A program made the position numbers and the translations under genes. From a virus, in the IMG/VR virus record IMGVR_UViG_3300025669_000198, positions 1-23,244 of that record: a stretch of DNA of 23,244 bases. One strand, 5' to 3'. The notes under the pieces are model-generated. The model made no database searches, was not told the DNA's origin, and was given only the letters and a program-made list of their open reading frames with translations. Positions 7,768-14,817 of the stretch are shown here, in pieces (position 1 is the first letter of the stretch; each line of letters opens with the position of its first letter).

Positions 7768-8057
7768 TACTTTATCGTTATCTTTACAAAGCCAGCTTGC
7801 CGATCTTTACAAGCCTCGTTTTTGCATTCAATGTATCCTGTAATATATTCAGGTGTTATCTTTTCTACAATGCGTTTTGCTTTACTCCCACAAACAGGGC
7901 ATTTAGTCATTTGATCCCTCCCCCTATAATTCTTTGTAAATGGACAAACCTGCTGACATTCGTCTGTGCATATCGGCTCTTTCTGAGGGTTGCATATCTC
8001 GCAAGGATGTATGTACTCTCTATCTTGTACATTTTGCACCTTTTTTTTTGTACTCAT
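7767..8057 (-). CDS. Cysteine-rich double zinc-finger protein
   Basis: A 96-residue protein, ATG at 8057 preceded by AGGAGGGGTGAG. Two cysteine clusters are visible: C19, C22, C30, C34 and C38, then a ribbon with C53-x2-C56 and C78-x4-C83. The second half (MTKCPVCGSKAKRI, GYIECKNEACKDRQ) resembles the small Lar-type zinc ribbons of phages. Lar modulates type I restriction in the Rac prophage, but no such function can be claimed here from sequence alone. The gene is embedded in the late head operon between portal and minor capsid genes. Confidence 0.6.
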   Translation of the reverse strand: MSTKKKVQNVQDREYIHPCEICNPQKEPICTDECQQVCPFTKNYRGRDQMTKCPVCGSKAKRIVEKITPEYITGYIECKNEACKDRQAGFVKITIK

Positions 8058-8070
8058 TTTCTCACCCCTC

Positions 8071-8259
8071 CTATTTCGTCAAAGCAAGAAGTGCTAACTG
8101 ACACTTTCGCATTTCCCATGTATCGGCTCTTAAAAACATTTTACTAGCTAACACAAGTTCTTGGTTTCTTGACTTTGACAGTTCTTTATAGTATTCAATC
8201 TTCTTTTCAATGACTATTATCTCGGCTTCAAGTTTCTCCATCTCTTTACTTTTCTTCAT
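8071..8259 (-). CDS. Small coiled-coil protein of unknown function
   Basis: A 62-residue protein whose ATG at 8259 lies inside the 3' end of the portal gene, with GGAGGGAAATA just upstream, so it is probably translated. Residues 1-35 (MKKSKEMEKLEAEIIVIEKK, IEYYKEL) have heptad character and should form a coiled coil. No known family was recognised. The portal and zinc-finger genes flank it in one operon. Confidence 0.55.
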   Translation of the reverse strand: MKKSKEMEKLEAEIIVIEKKIEYYKELSKSRNQELVLASKMFLRADTWEMRKCQLALLALTK

Positions 8260-9730
8260 TATTTCCCTCCGCTTTAAAAAAGTCTATTTCCGATGCTTTG
8301 GCTGTTGCCGTTTGTTCTTGGTTCATCAACGCTATTTCTTCAATAACTCGTTTCTCTGACCATAGCGGATATATCTGAATTAGCGATGTTTGCAGCGATT
8401 GCATGTTTGCAGCATATAATGTTTTTGCTGTGTCTGCGCGTTCGGCATAATCGTTTTTAACGCCGTCCATGAACTGTATTAAAATCTCTTGTCTAATATT
8501 ATGCTTTGTTTTTTCTGTTACCCCTGCATCCTGATAATATCTGTTGTCAATTTCCATGATAGACCGAAACATCTTATCAAGTATGGTTAACCAGTTATTC
8601 TTATAATCGTTCCCTGTATCAATGCTATCCTTATCTGCAAGCTCCCATTCAGTCGCGGTTTTTGCACCGCTGTTCTTTTGCACCGCGCCTCGAAACAACC
8701 CGCATGATTCATATATCCTGTCAAGTTTACCGTGTATGCTTTCTTCAAAATCGCCTTGCTTGCTCGGCATATCAACAACTTTATATATTTGGTCGCCTGT
8801 AACTGAACTCAACTTAACGTAAAACTCTTTGCCAAAGTCTATACTATGATCAACAGACGTTTTGCCTCTCACCATATGCAATAAATCTTCCGTAACTATT
8901 ACTTTAGGCTGTTTGAGCTTGTCGTCTTTGTAATAAGATTGTAATGTCAAGTTTAGATGATCTATCATTTCAAGGCTGTTTGCTGTTATCGCTATTCCCA
9001 TAACTGAATCAGGATTCTTGTTGTTCGGCATAGGCGATTTCAGATGATAGAACCAAGGCAGCTCTGTTTGTAAATCATCAATCGGCGGTTTCTCTGCGGT
9101 TTCAGTAATCATTGTCAATGCCACTTCTTCGCCTAGCTGCATCATTGTACCTTTGTATAATCTGTTCTCGATTACAAAATTCCCGCTTACTTTATCCTTT
9201 TTGTATGTTTGACCTAGCCAATAACACTCTATGTTTATTTTCCTCATTAATATGAAGAACGTAACGCCTGTTACTGTTGTCCAGTCAACTTCAGCAGGGA
9301 TAGCATTCACACCTCGCACTAATTCGATTATTGGATAGTCTTTCACCGGGTCAACATTAACCTTCAAATAAGCGTTTCCAACACCGCATACTTCTGTCTG
9401 CGCTCTGCGCAACAATTGAAATAAGTCATTTTTGTTTATTATATAATCTAGCCGTTTTTGCGATTTTTCTGCGAATGTAAACTTTGGCAGTTCAGTGAAT
9501 ACCAGTTTTGCTACTTTATCGCCTATCCGATATGCAGCAGGATATGACACTGTACTCTTTTTATATACTTCTATGTTAGCTGCATATTGTCGCAGCATAG
9601 ATATATCGTTTCGATAATACGAATCCCACAGCTCCATCCTCGTGAACGCTTTTTGGTATTCTTCGTTTTGGAACAAGTTCGGCTTTGCTGTTCCGTCTTT
9701 TTTAAAGAAGTTTTTAACCCATTCAAACAA
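8246..9730 (-). CDS. Phage portal protein (SPP1 gp6-like), TTG start
   Basis: A 494-residue protein beginning at TTG 9728-9730, placed 8 bases after GGAGG at the end of the terminase gene; no ATG fits better. The sequence has the expected portal layout: YQKAFTRMELWDSYYRNDIS near the N-terminus, AAYRIGDKVAKLVF, FQLLRRAQTEVCGVGNAYLK, then the tunnel helix region with VDMPSKQGDFEESIHGKLDR and NSGAKTATEWELADKDSIDT. It forms the dodecameric ring through which DNA is packaged and ejected. Position right after the large terminase and before the minor capsid gene agrees. Confidence 0.9.
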   Translation of the reverse strand: MFEWVKNFFKKDGTAKPNLFQNEEYQKAFTRMELWDSYYRNDISMLRQYAANIEVYKKSTVSYPAAYRIGDKVAKLVFTELPKFTFAEKSQKRLDYIINKNDLFQLLRRAQTEVCGVGNAYLKVNVDPVKDYPIIELVRGVNAIPAEVDWTTVTGVTFFILMRKINIECYWLGQTYKKDKVSGNFVIENRLYKGTMMQLGEEVALTMITETAEKPPIDDLQTELPWFYHLKSPMPNNKNPDSVMGIAITANSLEMIDHLNLTLQSYYKDDKLKQPKVIVTEDLLHMVRGKTSVDHSIDFGKEFYVKLSSVTGDQIYKVVDMPSKQGDFEESIHGKLDRIYESCGLFRGAVQKNSGAKTATEWELADKDSIDTGNDYKNNWLTILDKMFRSIMEIDNRYYQDAGVTEKTKHNIRQEILIQFMDGVKNDYAERADTAKTLYAANMQSLQTSLIQIYPLWSEKRVIEEIALMNQEQTATAKASEIDFFKAEGNNEEK

Positions 9731-9733
9731 ATG

Positions 9734-11032
9734 TCATACCTCCACCCTTAATTTACCTTTCTTTGGCAGCATCAAATCAGTTATCGCCCATACCAGCGCA
9801 TCTAATCTATTCGGGCTTTTATCGCCCGGCTCCCAATCGCATAGCTCATCTTCTAACTCTGGATACATTCCTACATGATGTACCTTGCCTTGCTCGTACA
9901 ACGCTGCGACCGGTTCAGCCCGGATGTATTTGCCACGGCTCGCCCATACTTTGGAATATGCAACATGTTTTTCATGCTGACGGATTATAATCTCTATCAT
10001 ATCACCGCCGTTGTTCGCCTCGCCGATTATCCGATCAGCTTCCCATTTGTTGTATACATATACAGCTTTCTGCGCCCATTTGTCCGGGCTCGCTTTCAAA
10101 CTGACATCTCCCAAGATGTAGCCATGCCCTCTCATATCAACACCAGCAACTACAATCCCCGCTTCATCGCTGTTTTCGTCGTCTGTTGTCGCTGGGTCAA
10201 TCGCTACAATGATACGCACCAGCTCCGGCGCTTTGTCTACTCTGTACTTTTCTATAATATCACTATGCCACAGCGCACTTGGGTTATCATCCAGTATTTC
10301 AGCATGTAGCTCTTGTCTGCCTAACCTTGTACCTTCGTATTTTCTAACAACCGTTGCAAAGAACTTCTCTGCTAAATTGCTTCTATTCTCGTAAGTGCTA
10401 CCTTTTGTAATAATCGTGTCAGGCTGTGAGATAATCTCCTTCAATGTCTTTATCGGTTTTGGCGTTGTCGCTATTACAATTTGCGGATTATCGCCTATCC
10501 TTGTACCCAGCAAGAGATTATCCCAAGTTTCCTGCGGGTATTTGTACTTCGCTAATTCATCAACGATAGCTTTTTCTTGCTGCGCACCTCTTAACTGTTC
10601 AGGGTTCTCGCCGGAATATATAATTGCTGTTGTGCCGCTGCCCCATGTTACACGTCTTTTAGACGGCTCGTATACCGGCATATCCCACAGCGGCGATATT
10701 GACAGCAACCCGCTTTCGCCTTCTATGATAACGTCCCTTGCCTCTGCTGGCGTTTGCGCTACTATTGCAAATCGTTTGTATCCTTCCCGTTTCCATTTCA
10801 ATAGTTGCTCGCATGCTACTCTTGTTTTGCCGTACCCGCGCCCTGCAAGTATCAACCATACAAAAAAGTCTTGTTCAGGTGTTTGCTGCGATGGTCGCGC
10901 CCAAAAATTCCAATCATACAATAACGCTTCCATCTGCTCGACATCGTAACCTTTATATACCTTCTCCTGTTCCGTTTCGGTCAGCAATGCCAGCAATTCT
11001 GCGCTTGATTTCGTCGATTGGGCTTTTAACAT
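9734..11032 (-). CDS. terL: Terminase large subunit (TerL)
   Basis: A 432-residue DNA packaging motor with ATG at 11032 after AAAGGTGAG, overlapping the small terminase gene by about 80 bases. The ATPase domain shows Walker A GRGYGKTR (residues 64-71), Walker B KAIVDELAK (about 154-162) and the coupling segment VIATTPKPI. The nuclease domain shows VAIDPATTDDENSDEAGIVV with the first acidic residue, IIGEANNGGDMI in the middle and SPNRLDALVWA near the end, consistent with the RNase H-like fold of TerL. It pumps DNA into the procapsid and cuts the concatemer. Nothing appears missing. Confidence 0.95.
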   Translation of the reverse strand: MLKAQSTKSSAELLALLTETEQEKVYKGYDVEQMEALLYDWNFWARPSQQTPEQDFFVWLILAGRGYGKTRVACEQLLKWKREGYKRFAIVAQTPAEARDVIIEGESGLLSISPLWDMPVYEPSKRRVTWGSGTTAIIYSGENPEQLRGAQQEKAIVDELAKYKYPQETWDNLLLGTRIGDNPQIVIATTPKPIKTLKEIISQPDTIITKGSTYENRSNLAEKFFATVVRKYEGTRLGRQELHAEILDDNPSALWHSDIIEKYRVDKAPELVRIIVAIDPATTDDENSDEAGIVVAGVDMRGHGYILGDVSLKASPDKWAQKAVYVYNKWEADRIIGEANNGGDMIEIIIRQHEKHVAYSKVWASRGKYIRAEPVAALYEQGKVHHVGMYPELEDELCDWEPGDKSPNRLDALVWAITDLMLPKKGKLRVEV

Positions 11033-11426
11033 TTATCTCACCTTTATGTTCCACTTCCGTTTTATCGCGCCATTTTGCCGATTGCCGATTCTTCAGCCAA
11101 TATATGCATGCTAATGTCTCCGGCGGATAGTGCTTGATTAATGGAGTCTCAACAATCTCATGATTAACAACGTTTAGTTTTACCTCAGGATGGCTATATC
11201 CTAATGCACGATGAAACAAAGATTCAGAGACTCGCGCATCCGCTTCAGCCTTTCCTTTTTTAGTGGAGTCTAAAAATTCTGGTTCGGTTTCACGCCAATT
11301 ATATATTGTTTGCTTTTCAACGTTAAAAAAGTCAGCGATTTCTACATCCGTTGCTCCCAACAAACATAGCTTCGTGACTTGCTCATTATATTCTTCTTTG
11401 TATTTAGTGGGTCTTCCTGCTGGCAT
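10953..11426 (-). CDS. terS: Terminase small subunit
   Basis: The frame starts at ATG 11426 (MPAGRPTKYKEEYNEQVTKL), 7 bases after AGGTGAGGTG; a longer in-frame ATG at 11441 has no suitable site. About 157 residues. An N-terminal helix-turn-helix is evident: LCLLGATDVEIADFFNVEKQ followed by TIYNWRETEPEF, the typical GATD-EIA-FF-V arrangement of DNA-recognising small terminases. The C-terminal tail is predicted to be helical and ends GIADRNGTGEGI. It binds the packaging site and recruits TerL. It is the first gene after a near-consensus promoter at 11446-11474. Confidence 0.9.
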   Translation of the reverse strand: MPAGRPTKYKEEYNEQVTKLCLLGATDVEIADFFNVEKQTIYNWRETEPEFLDSTKKGKAEADARVSESLFHRALGYSHPEVKLNVVNHEIVETPLIKHYPPETLACIYWLKNRQSAKWRDKTEVEHKGEINVKSPIDEIKRRIAGIADRNGTGEGI

Positions 11427-11445
11427 ACATTCACACCTCACCTAG

Positions 11446-11474
11446 ACTATAGCCCTATTATGTGTAAATGTCAA
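11446..11474 (-). promoter_or_regulatory. Sigma-70-type promoter in front of the terminase/late operon
   Basis: On the minus strand, TTGACA (11469-11474) and TATAGT (11446-11451) are separated by exactly 17 bases. The -35 box overlaps the stop codon of the HNH-like gene. The expected start lies close to the ribosome binding site of the small terminase, giving a very short leader. The match to a host vegetative promoter is strong, and no other comparable site was found ahead of the late genes. Confidence 0.75.
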
Positions 11475-11845
11475 TCTTTTATCCACCACTTATCTTTCTG
11501 TATGCTCGGCAAACCCAATACTTGGCTAGAAGGTTTACCTGCTTTAAGTCTTTTATAAGCACTATTATAGTTTATTTTTAAATCATAGCACCATTCAAGC
11601 AATAGTTTAGTCTTACCGTTATATGATGCATAGACATTATTACTTCGCCGTTTTCGGTTGTGCATCATCTCTTGCCAAAGACATCCGCAACTCTTCGTAT
11701 TGCCGGAGCTTAAATTAGCACCAACAACAACAATCTTTTTACCGCAATCGCATAAACAATTCCATGTTGCATCTCCGTGCGTATTTATGCCCGCACAATC
11801 ACCCGCTGTTAGCCGCCCAAACTTCTTTCCTTTTAAATCATTCAT
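11471..11845 (-). CDS. HNH-homing-endonuclease-like DNA-binding protein lacking a visible HNH core
   Basis: The start is ATG 11845 (MNDLKGKKFGRLTAGDCAGI), after AAAGGAAG; a longer ATG at 11884 has no ribosome binding site. About 124 residues. The N-terminal LKGKKFGRL and WNCLCDCGKKIVVVGANLSS followed by GNTKSCGCL are the zinc-binding recognition module of many phage HNH endonucleases (CxC-x-G ... CGC). The C-terminus LLEWCYDLKINYNSAYKRLK is the small helix-turn-helix seen at the end of these proteins. The H-N-H catalytic residues are not visible between them, so the protein may be a degenerate or DNA-binding-only derivative. It stands beside the terminase genes, a common site for free-standing homing genes. 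Confidence 0.65.
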   Translation of the reverse strand: MNDLKGKKFGRLTAGDCAGINTHGDATWNCLCDCGKKIVVVGANLSSGNTKSCGCLWQEMMHNRKRRSNNVYASYNGKTKLLLEWCYDLKINYNSAYKRLKAGKPSSQVLGLPSIQKDKWWIKD

Positions 11846-11884
11846 ATCTATACTTCCTTTCGATAAGTTTTGTCCACTATACAT

Positions 11885-12128
11885 CTTTGCCTATAGCACG
11901 CTATGTGTATAAGGGACATTTAGCACCCTTTTTCTTTCATACTAAACAATATGGTCGGTAGCCGTCGTGTGTAAATAACAATAAATAATTAAGAATAAAT
12001 AATACATATTATTACACAGGTAGTTAAACACTAAGGATTAAGCCTTAAAATAATCAAATAATCAAATAACCTTTTATCTAACTACGAAAATAAAAAAACG
12101 AAAAATATTCCCTTATATAGAGGTATTG
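11885..12128. other. AT-rich intergenic region with direct and inverted repeats
   Basis: No open frame with a ribosome binding site was found here. It holds GTAGTTA (12020-12026) and its inverted copy TAACTAC (12079-12085). Between them lie a small hairpin TAAGG-N6-CCTTA (12032-12047) and a short direct repeat of AATAATCA (12049-12064, then a partial third copy). A weak extended -10 (TGCTATAGG, -10 at 11890-11895) precedes the HNH-like gene. The region separates the small-gene cluster from the late module and could hold regulatory or packaging/replication signals, but none is proven. Confidence 0.4.
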
Positions 12129-12398
12129 TTATAATAACGCTTCTTTCACGTCATCCACGCTATGCGCCACAATACATATCGCCCCTGCTTCCTTCCATTC
12201 CTTCAGCCTAAACTTTTGTATATCGGACGGCGTATCGGGCAGCACTTTAACCTCGATTTCAAAATGCCGCCCTTTATAAGAACCGCATAGATCGGGTGCA
12301 CCGACCACAGCGCCGCGCCCCTGCCTGTTATCAACGTTACAGCGAGGCAAAGATAGCAGGTACTTAGTAATCGCCTTAGACAGGCTGCTATGCGTCAT
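12129..12398 (-). CDS. VRR-NUC domain nuclease
   Basis: An 89-residue protein made almost entirely of one nuclease domain. Visible motifs are the GRGAVVGAPDLCGSYKGRHF block with the catalytic-type PD (GAPDL), then EIEVK, followed by SDIQKFRLKEWKEAGAICIV. These match the VRR-NUC (PD-(D/E)XK superfamily) pattern: an Asp, the E-x-K and the conserved Gln. Stand-alone phage VRR-NUC proteins are thought to process branched DNA during replication or packaging. The ATG overlaps the stop of the previous gene (ATGA), so translation is probably coupled. It is the last gene of the small-gene cluster. Confidence 0.85.
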   Translation of the reverse strand: MTHSSLSKAITKYLLSLPRCNVDNRQGRGAVVGAPDLCGSYKGRHFEIEVKVLPDTPSDIQKFRLKEWKEAGAICIVAHSVDDVKEALL

Positions 12399-12637
12399 TT
12401 GCGTTCGCCATTATCACAATACCCCATATCGTCTACTGCTGGACGGTAATTATCATCCGTCCAATAACCACATGTTCCATTTTCTTCAAAACCACAATCC
12501 TTGCACCGCACTACCTCAACCAACTCGCCACGGTCAACCTTTTTGAGAATTTTAGCAGCTTCGTTCAAATACTCATTGTCATCTGGGAATAGCGTATAGT
12601 CTAATTCGCATATTTCTATTACTTCTTTAATCTCCAT
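12395..12637 (-). CDS. Small zinc-ribbon-like protein
   Basis: About 80 residues. Two adjacent ATGs are possible (12640 and 12637); the second lies 7 bases after AAGGAG and is preferred. The N-terminal half is helical. The C-terminal half carries RCKDCGFEENGTCGYW and MGYCDNGERK, a four-cysteine set (CxxC, C, C) of the small phage proteins with a predicted zinc site. No function is known for such proteins. It overlaps both neighbours and belongs to one operon with them. Confidence 0.6.
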   Translation of the reverse strand: MEIKEVIEICELDYTLFPDDNEYLNEAAKILKKVDRGELVEVVRCKDCGFEENGTCGYWTDDNYRPAVDDMGYCDNGERK

Positions 12638-12911
12638 CATTCAGCTCCTTCAGCTTTTCTATGATAACTTTCTGCGCCGCCATCAGCTTATCATATATTT
12701 CTGTGTTTTCGTTCTTAAGAGTTCGAATAGTTTTCTCGCTGCCGATTGTCTTATATGCAACTTCAGCAGCAGCTTCCGGCATTGCATAAGTTATAATAAA
12801 CTCTGCGGCTTCCGTTAACTGCTGATCTATCCGATCATCATATTCCTTTTCGTGGCGGCTTGCTCGAGTGCCAAACATCCGCTTATATTGCTTCATCCAT
12901 CTTAGTATCAT
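12627..12911 (-). CDS. Small helical protein of unknown function
   Basis: The start at ATG 12911 (MILRWMKQYKRMFGTRASRH) forms an ATGA overlap with the previous stop and is 7 bases after GGGAGG; the ATG at 12926 has no such site. The 94 residues are mostly helical, with a basic N-terminus and a coiled-coil-like C-terminus (KTIRTLKNENTEIYDKLMAA). No family was recognised. It is part of the overlapping chain of small genes driven from 14014-14042. Confidence 0.5.
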   Translation of the reverse strand: MILRWMKQYKRMFGTRASRHEKEYDDRIDQQLTEAAEFIITYAMPEAAAEVAYKTIGSEKTIRTLKNENTEIYDKLMAAQKVIIEKLKELNDGD

Positions 12912-13180
12912 TCGCTTACCTCCCATTTTTTACTGTTCCATTTGTAGAAAGCCGCAAGCGCATCATAAAAATCCTCTGCACTATAAAACGTTTTTGCTCT
13001 TATCGCGGACATAAGCGATATTACATTCCCTATATCCACCTGGTCTTCAACTGGTAACTGCGCTATTATCTCAAACCCTGTCATTTCATCGCCTTTTTGG
13101 ATTTCCAATTCATAGCTAGGAGCATCCCAATTTCCTTGTTTTAAAATCTCTTTCTCTATCAACCTTGCACATCTATTCAT
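12908..13180 (-). CDS. Small phage protein of unknown function
   Basis: A 90-residue protein, ATG 13180 preceded by GGAGGAG and overlapping the dockerin-like gene stop by ATGA. It has an acidic middle (MTGFEIIAQLPVEDQVDIGN) and an aromatic end (FYDALAAFYKWNSKKWEVSE). No known domain was recognised. The tight overlaps on both sides argue that it is translated. Confidence 0.55.
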   Translation of the reverse strand: MNRCARLIEKEILKQGNWDAPSYELEIQKGDEMTGFEIIAQLPVEDQVDIGNVISLMSAIRAKTFYSAEDFYDALAAFYKWNSKKWEVSE

Positions 13181-13395
13181 TTCAGCTCCTCCAGCCCTAA
13201 AATATGCAAGCGTATCAGCGTATAATCCGTGATGGTTATTTCGTCGTCATTATTTACATCGCCTTTGATAAGAGTTGATTGTTCTTCAATTAGTATTCTG
13301 TTTGTTTCTATACTTTTAAGAATTAAGCCTAAAGTTACGAACAAACAAACAATTAACCCTATTGCTAATATTGCATAAACTGTTCTATTTCTCAT
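13177..13395 (-). CDS. Membrane-anchored protein with a single dockerin-like repeat
   Basis: The most likely start is ATG 13395 (MRNRTVYAILAIGLIVCLFV), 8 bases after AAGGA; upstream in-frame ATGs at 13404, 13419 and 13422 are possible but have poorer spacing. About 72 residues. Residues 7-27 form one transmembrane segment with basic residues before it, so the C-terminus is probably outside. Residues 45-70 read GDVNNDDEITITDYTLIRLH then ILGLEEL, which fits one dockerin type I calcium-binding loop (D-x-N-x-D ... D) plus helix. True dockerins have two repeats; only one is seen. Its role in the phage is unknown. Confidence 0.6.
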   Translation of the reverse strand: MRNRTVYAILAIGLIVCLFVTLGLILKSIETNRILIEEQSTLIKGDVNNDDEITITDYTLIRLHILGLEELK

Positions 13396-13591
13396 TATTT
13401 TCATCCTTTCCCAGCGCATCAAGTGCGGATTCCAAGGACTCTCTGCCTTCCATAGTAAACATTAATCCATGCAACCGCTCTTTTTCCTGCTTGATAATCT
13501 TGTATGTTTCCGGCTCAAAGCTATCATTTACATACATATCAGCTTCCATATCTAATAATATTTTGAGCATTTCTTTATAAACTTTATTCAT
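13385..13591 (-). CDS. Small acidic protein of unknown function
   Basis: A 68-residue protein, ATG 13591 after AGGAGGAAAAG, overlapping the stop of the SEC-C gene. It is predicted helical throughout (MNKVYKEMLKILLDMEADMY, then IIKQEKERLHGLMFTMEGRE). No family was recognised. It overlaps the dockerin-like gene at its 3' end. Confidence 0.5.
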   Translation of the reverse strand: MNKVYKEMLKILLDMEADMYVNDSFEPETYKIIKQEKERLHGLMFTMEGRESLESALDALGKDENNEK

Positions 13592-13799
13592 CTTTTCCTC
13601 CTCTATTCAATATAGTTTCTGTTAAGGCTTTTTGTATTATATTGCTTGCCGCTTGCATTTTATATCCAGCCATCTTTTTAGCTGTAGGATCAGCATACTC
13701 TGTCTTAGCGAGCTTCTCTTCAACGTCTTTCGCATAACAACAGTGCTTATATTTCTTGCCACTGCCGCAAGGACAAAGACTATTTCTGCTTATTTGCAT
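13584..13799 (-). CDS. SEC-C motif zinc-binding protein
   Basis: A 71-residue protein starting MQISRNSLCPCGSGKKYKHC. The CPCGSGKKYKHCC block is the SEC-C zinc motif found at the C-terminus of SecA and in many small proteins. The remainder is helical (YADPTAKKMAGYKMQAASNI). GAGGAAGTAGG lies ahead of the ATG at 13799, which overlaps the end of the beta-helix fragment. Small SEC-C proteins are frequent in Firmicutes phages; the target they bind is unknown. Confidence 0.75.
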   Translation of the reverse strand: MQISRNSLCPCGSGKKYKHCCYAKDVEEKLAKTEYADPTAKKMAGYKMQAASNIIQKALTETILNRGGKDE

Positions 13800-13990
13800 T
13801 TTCCTACTTCCTCTCTGACTGGAAGGTTGCGTTTAAAATTAATGCGGTTTCTTTCTCCCTCTCCTGTTTCTGTGCTTGCTGCCAATGCTGCAGGGAAAGT
13901 TTTAAACGGTTTATCCCATGATAGTCCATCGTTTGTATCCTTCGCTTTTTTGCTGTAGCCGTCGACATAATAGGTTGTTCCTGTTTTCAT
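13790..13990 (-). pseudogene. Truncated N-terminal fragment of a beta-helix virion protein
   Basis: The 66-codon frame has a very good ribosome binding site (AAAGGAGGTAGG) and its own promoter. Residues 1-39 (GTTYYVDGYSKKAKDTNDGL, SWDKPFKTFPAALAAS) clearly parallel the N-terminus of the beta-helix protein at 3479-4411 (GTRYFVEGN...NDGLSW..AFKT...AFAAS). After that the relation fades (ERNRINFKRNLPVREEVGKC) and a stop follows; the roughly 230-residue helix body is absent. It is either a decayed relic, or a leader-like first gene retained because it carries promoter and translation signals for the cluster. It may still be translated. Confidence 0.6.
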
Positions 13991-14013
13991 ATTTTCCTAC
14001 CTCCTTTTCCTAT

Positions 14014-14042
14014 ACTATAGCATAATAATAATAACTTGTCAA
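14014..14042 (-). promoter_or_regulatory. Strong sigma-70-type promoter of the small-gene cluster
   Basis: On the minus strand, TTGACA (14037-14042) and TATAGT (14014-14019) are 17 bases apart, and TGC before the -10 gives an extended -10. The site lies directly behind the GIY-YIG gene and just upstream of AAAGGAGG and the ATG at 13990. It probably drives the genes down to 12129. Confidence 0.8.
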
Positions 14043-14050
14043 TAGCTATG

Positions 14051-14797
14051 TTATAAATCAAATCTTATCTGCTGGTCTTCTTCTAACCTTTTCCGTTTTT
14101 TTGTTTCACTTATTTTTCTTTTAGTTTCCTCTGATCTTGGTTTGCCATAATTGGGATTTTTTTCACCTTTTTTTAATTCGCTTATTTTTCTTTTAGTTTC
14201 ACTAGAATGCTTCATCCCTTTATGTGCTTCGCTTATTTTCTTTTTAGTTTCTTCTGAATGAACATATCCTTTACGTGATTCAATTATTTTTTGTATTGTT
14301 TCTTTTGAATGTTTAAATCCAAGTGAATACTTGTTACCCTTGCCAGCTTCGCTTACTTTCTTTTTAGTCTCTTCTGAATGTTTAAATCCCAACGCATATT
14401 GGTTTCCAATTTTTCCTATGCTCATTTTTCTTTTTGACTCTTCGGTATGGTGATATCCTATTTTTGATTTACGTATTTTTTCTCTTGTTTCTTTACTTCG
14501 TATAACTCCTAAGCAACTTTCAGCCTTTGAATTAATATTATATTCTGGGTTTAAATCATCTATATATTTTTGTTCACATGGAATACAATCTTTTGGATTT
14601 TTTACAATTTCAAGTATAGAAAACTCGAACTCCGATTCACCATATTTATTATAAGCGTTTTGTAGGTGCTTGTTTACATGTTTGTTGTTCCGTAATTTAT
14701 ATAAATGTTGATTTTTCCGTAACCTAAAGCCGCGTGCAGTACTGCCTACATAAATTTTATTATTAAATTTTATTTGGTATACGCCGATATTTTTCAT
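14051..14797 (-). CDS. GIY-YIG homing endonuclease with NUMOD3 repeats
   Basis: A 248-residue protein, ATG 14797 after CGGAGGTG. Residues 1-95 are the catalytic GIY-YIG domain: GVY at 5-7, YVGST at 16-20, R25, H31, AYNKYGESEFEF, and E75 in CEQKYID, followed by NPEYNIN. Residues about 97-240 hold seven tandem NUMOD3-type DNA-binding repeats (S-x-E-T-K-x-K-I-S-E followed by KG), as in phage SegB/I-Bmo-like enzymes. It cuts a specific DNA site to spread its own gene. It has its own promoter and structured leader and lies between the helicase gene and the small-gene cluster. The C-terminal residues QQIRFDL resemble the end of the methyltransferase at 19362. Confidence 0.9.
   Translation of the reverse strand: MKNIGVYQIKFNNKIYVGSTARGFRLRKNQHLYKLRNNKHVNKHLQNAYNKYGESEFEFSILEIVKNPKDCIPCEQKYIDDLNPEYNINSKAESCLGVIRSKETREKIRKSKIGYHHTEESKRKMSIGKIGNQYALGFKHSEETKKKVSEAGKGNKYSLGFKHSKETIQKIIESRKGYVHSEETKKKISEAHKGMKHSSETKRKISELKKGEKNPNYGKPRSEETKRKISETKKRKRLEEDQQIRFDL
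14075..14510 (-). repeat. Seven degenerate in-gene NUMOD3 repeats
   Basis: The 3' half of the GIY-YIG gene contains repeated DNA units, seen on the plus strand as recurring (g)cttatttttcttttagttt-type words. They encode S-E-E-T-K-K-K-I-S-E blocks separated by glycine-rich linkers of variable length. They are coding modules, not a CRISPR array. Confidence 0.75.
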
Positions 14798-14817
14798 AGA
14801 AACAACACCTCCGTAGT

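Noticed and set aside
12090-12128. Rho-independent terminator after the small-gene cluster (T-rich stretch on the minus strand)
   Set aside because: The possible stem CCTCTATATAAGGG has mismatches and almost no loop, so it is too weak to call.
14075-14510. CRISPR-like array of regularly recurring words
   Set aside because: The units are in frame, encode NUMOD3 repeats of the GIY-YIG protein, and vary in length and sequence; there are no unique spacers or cas genes.
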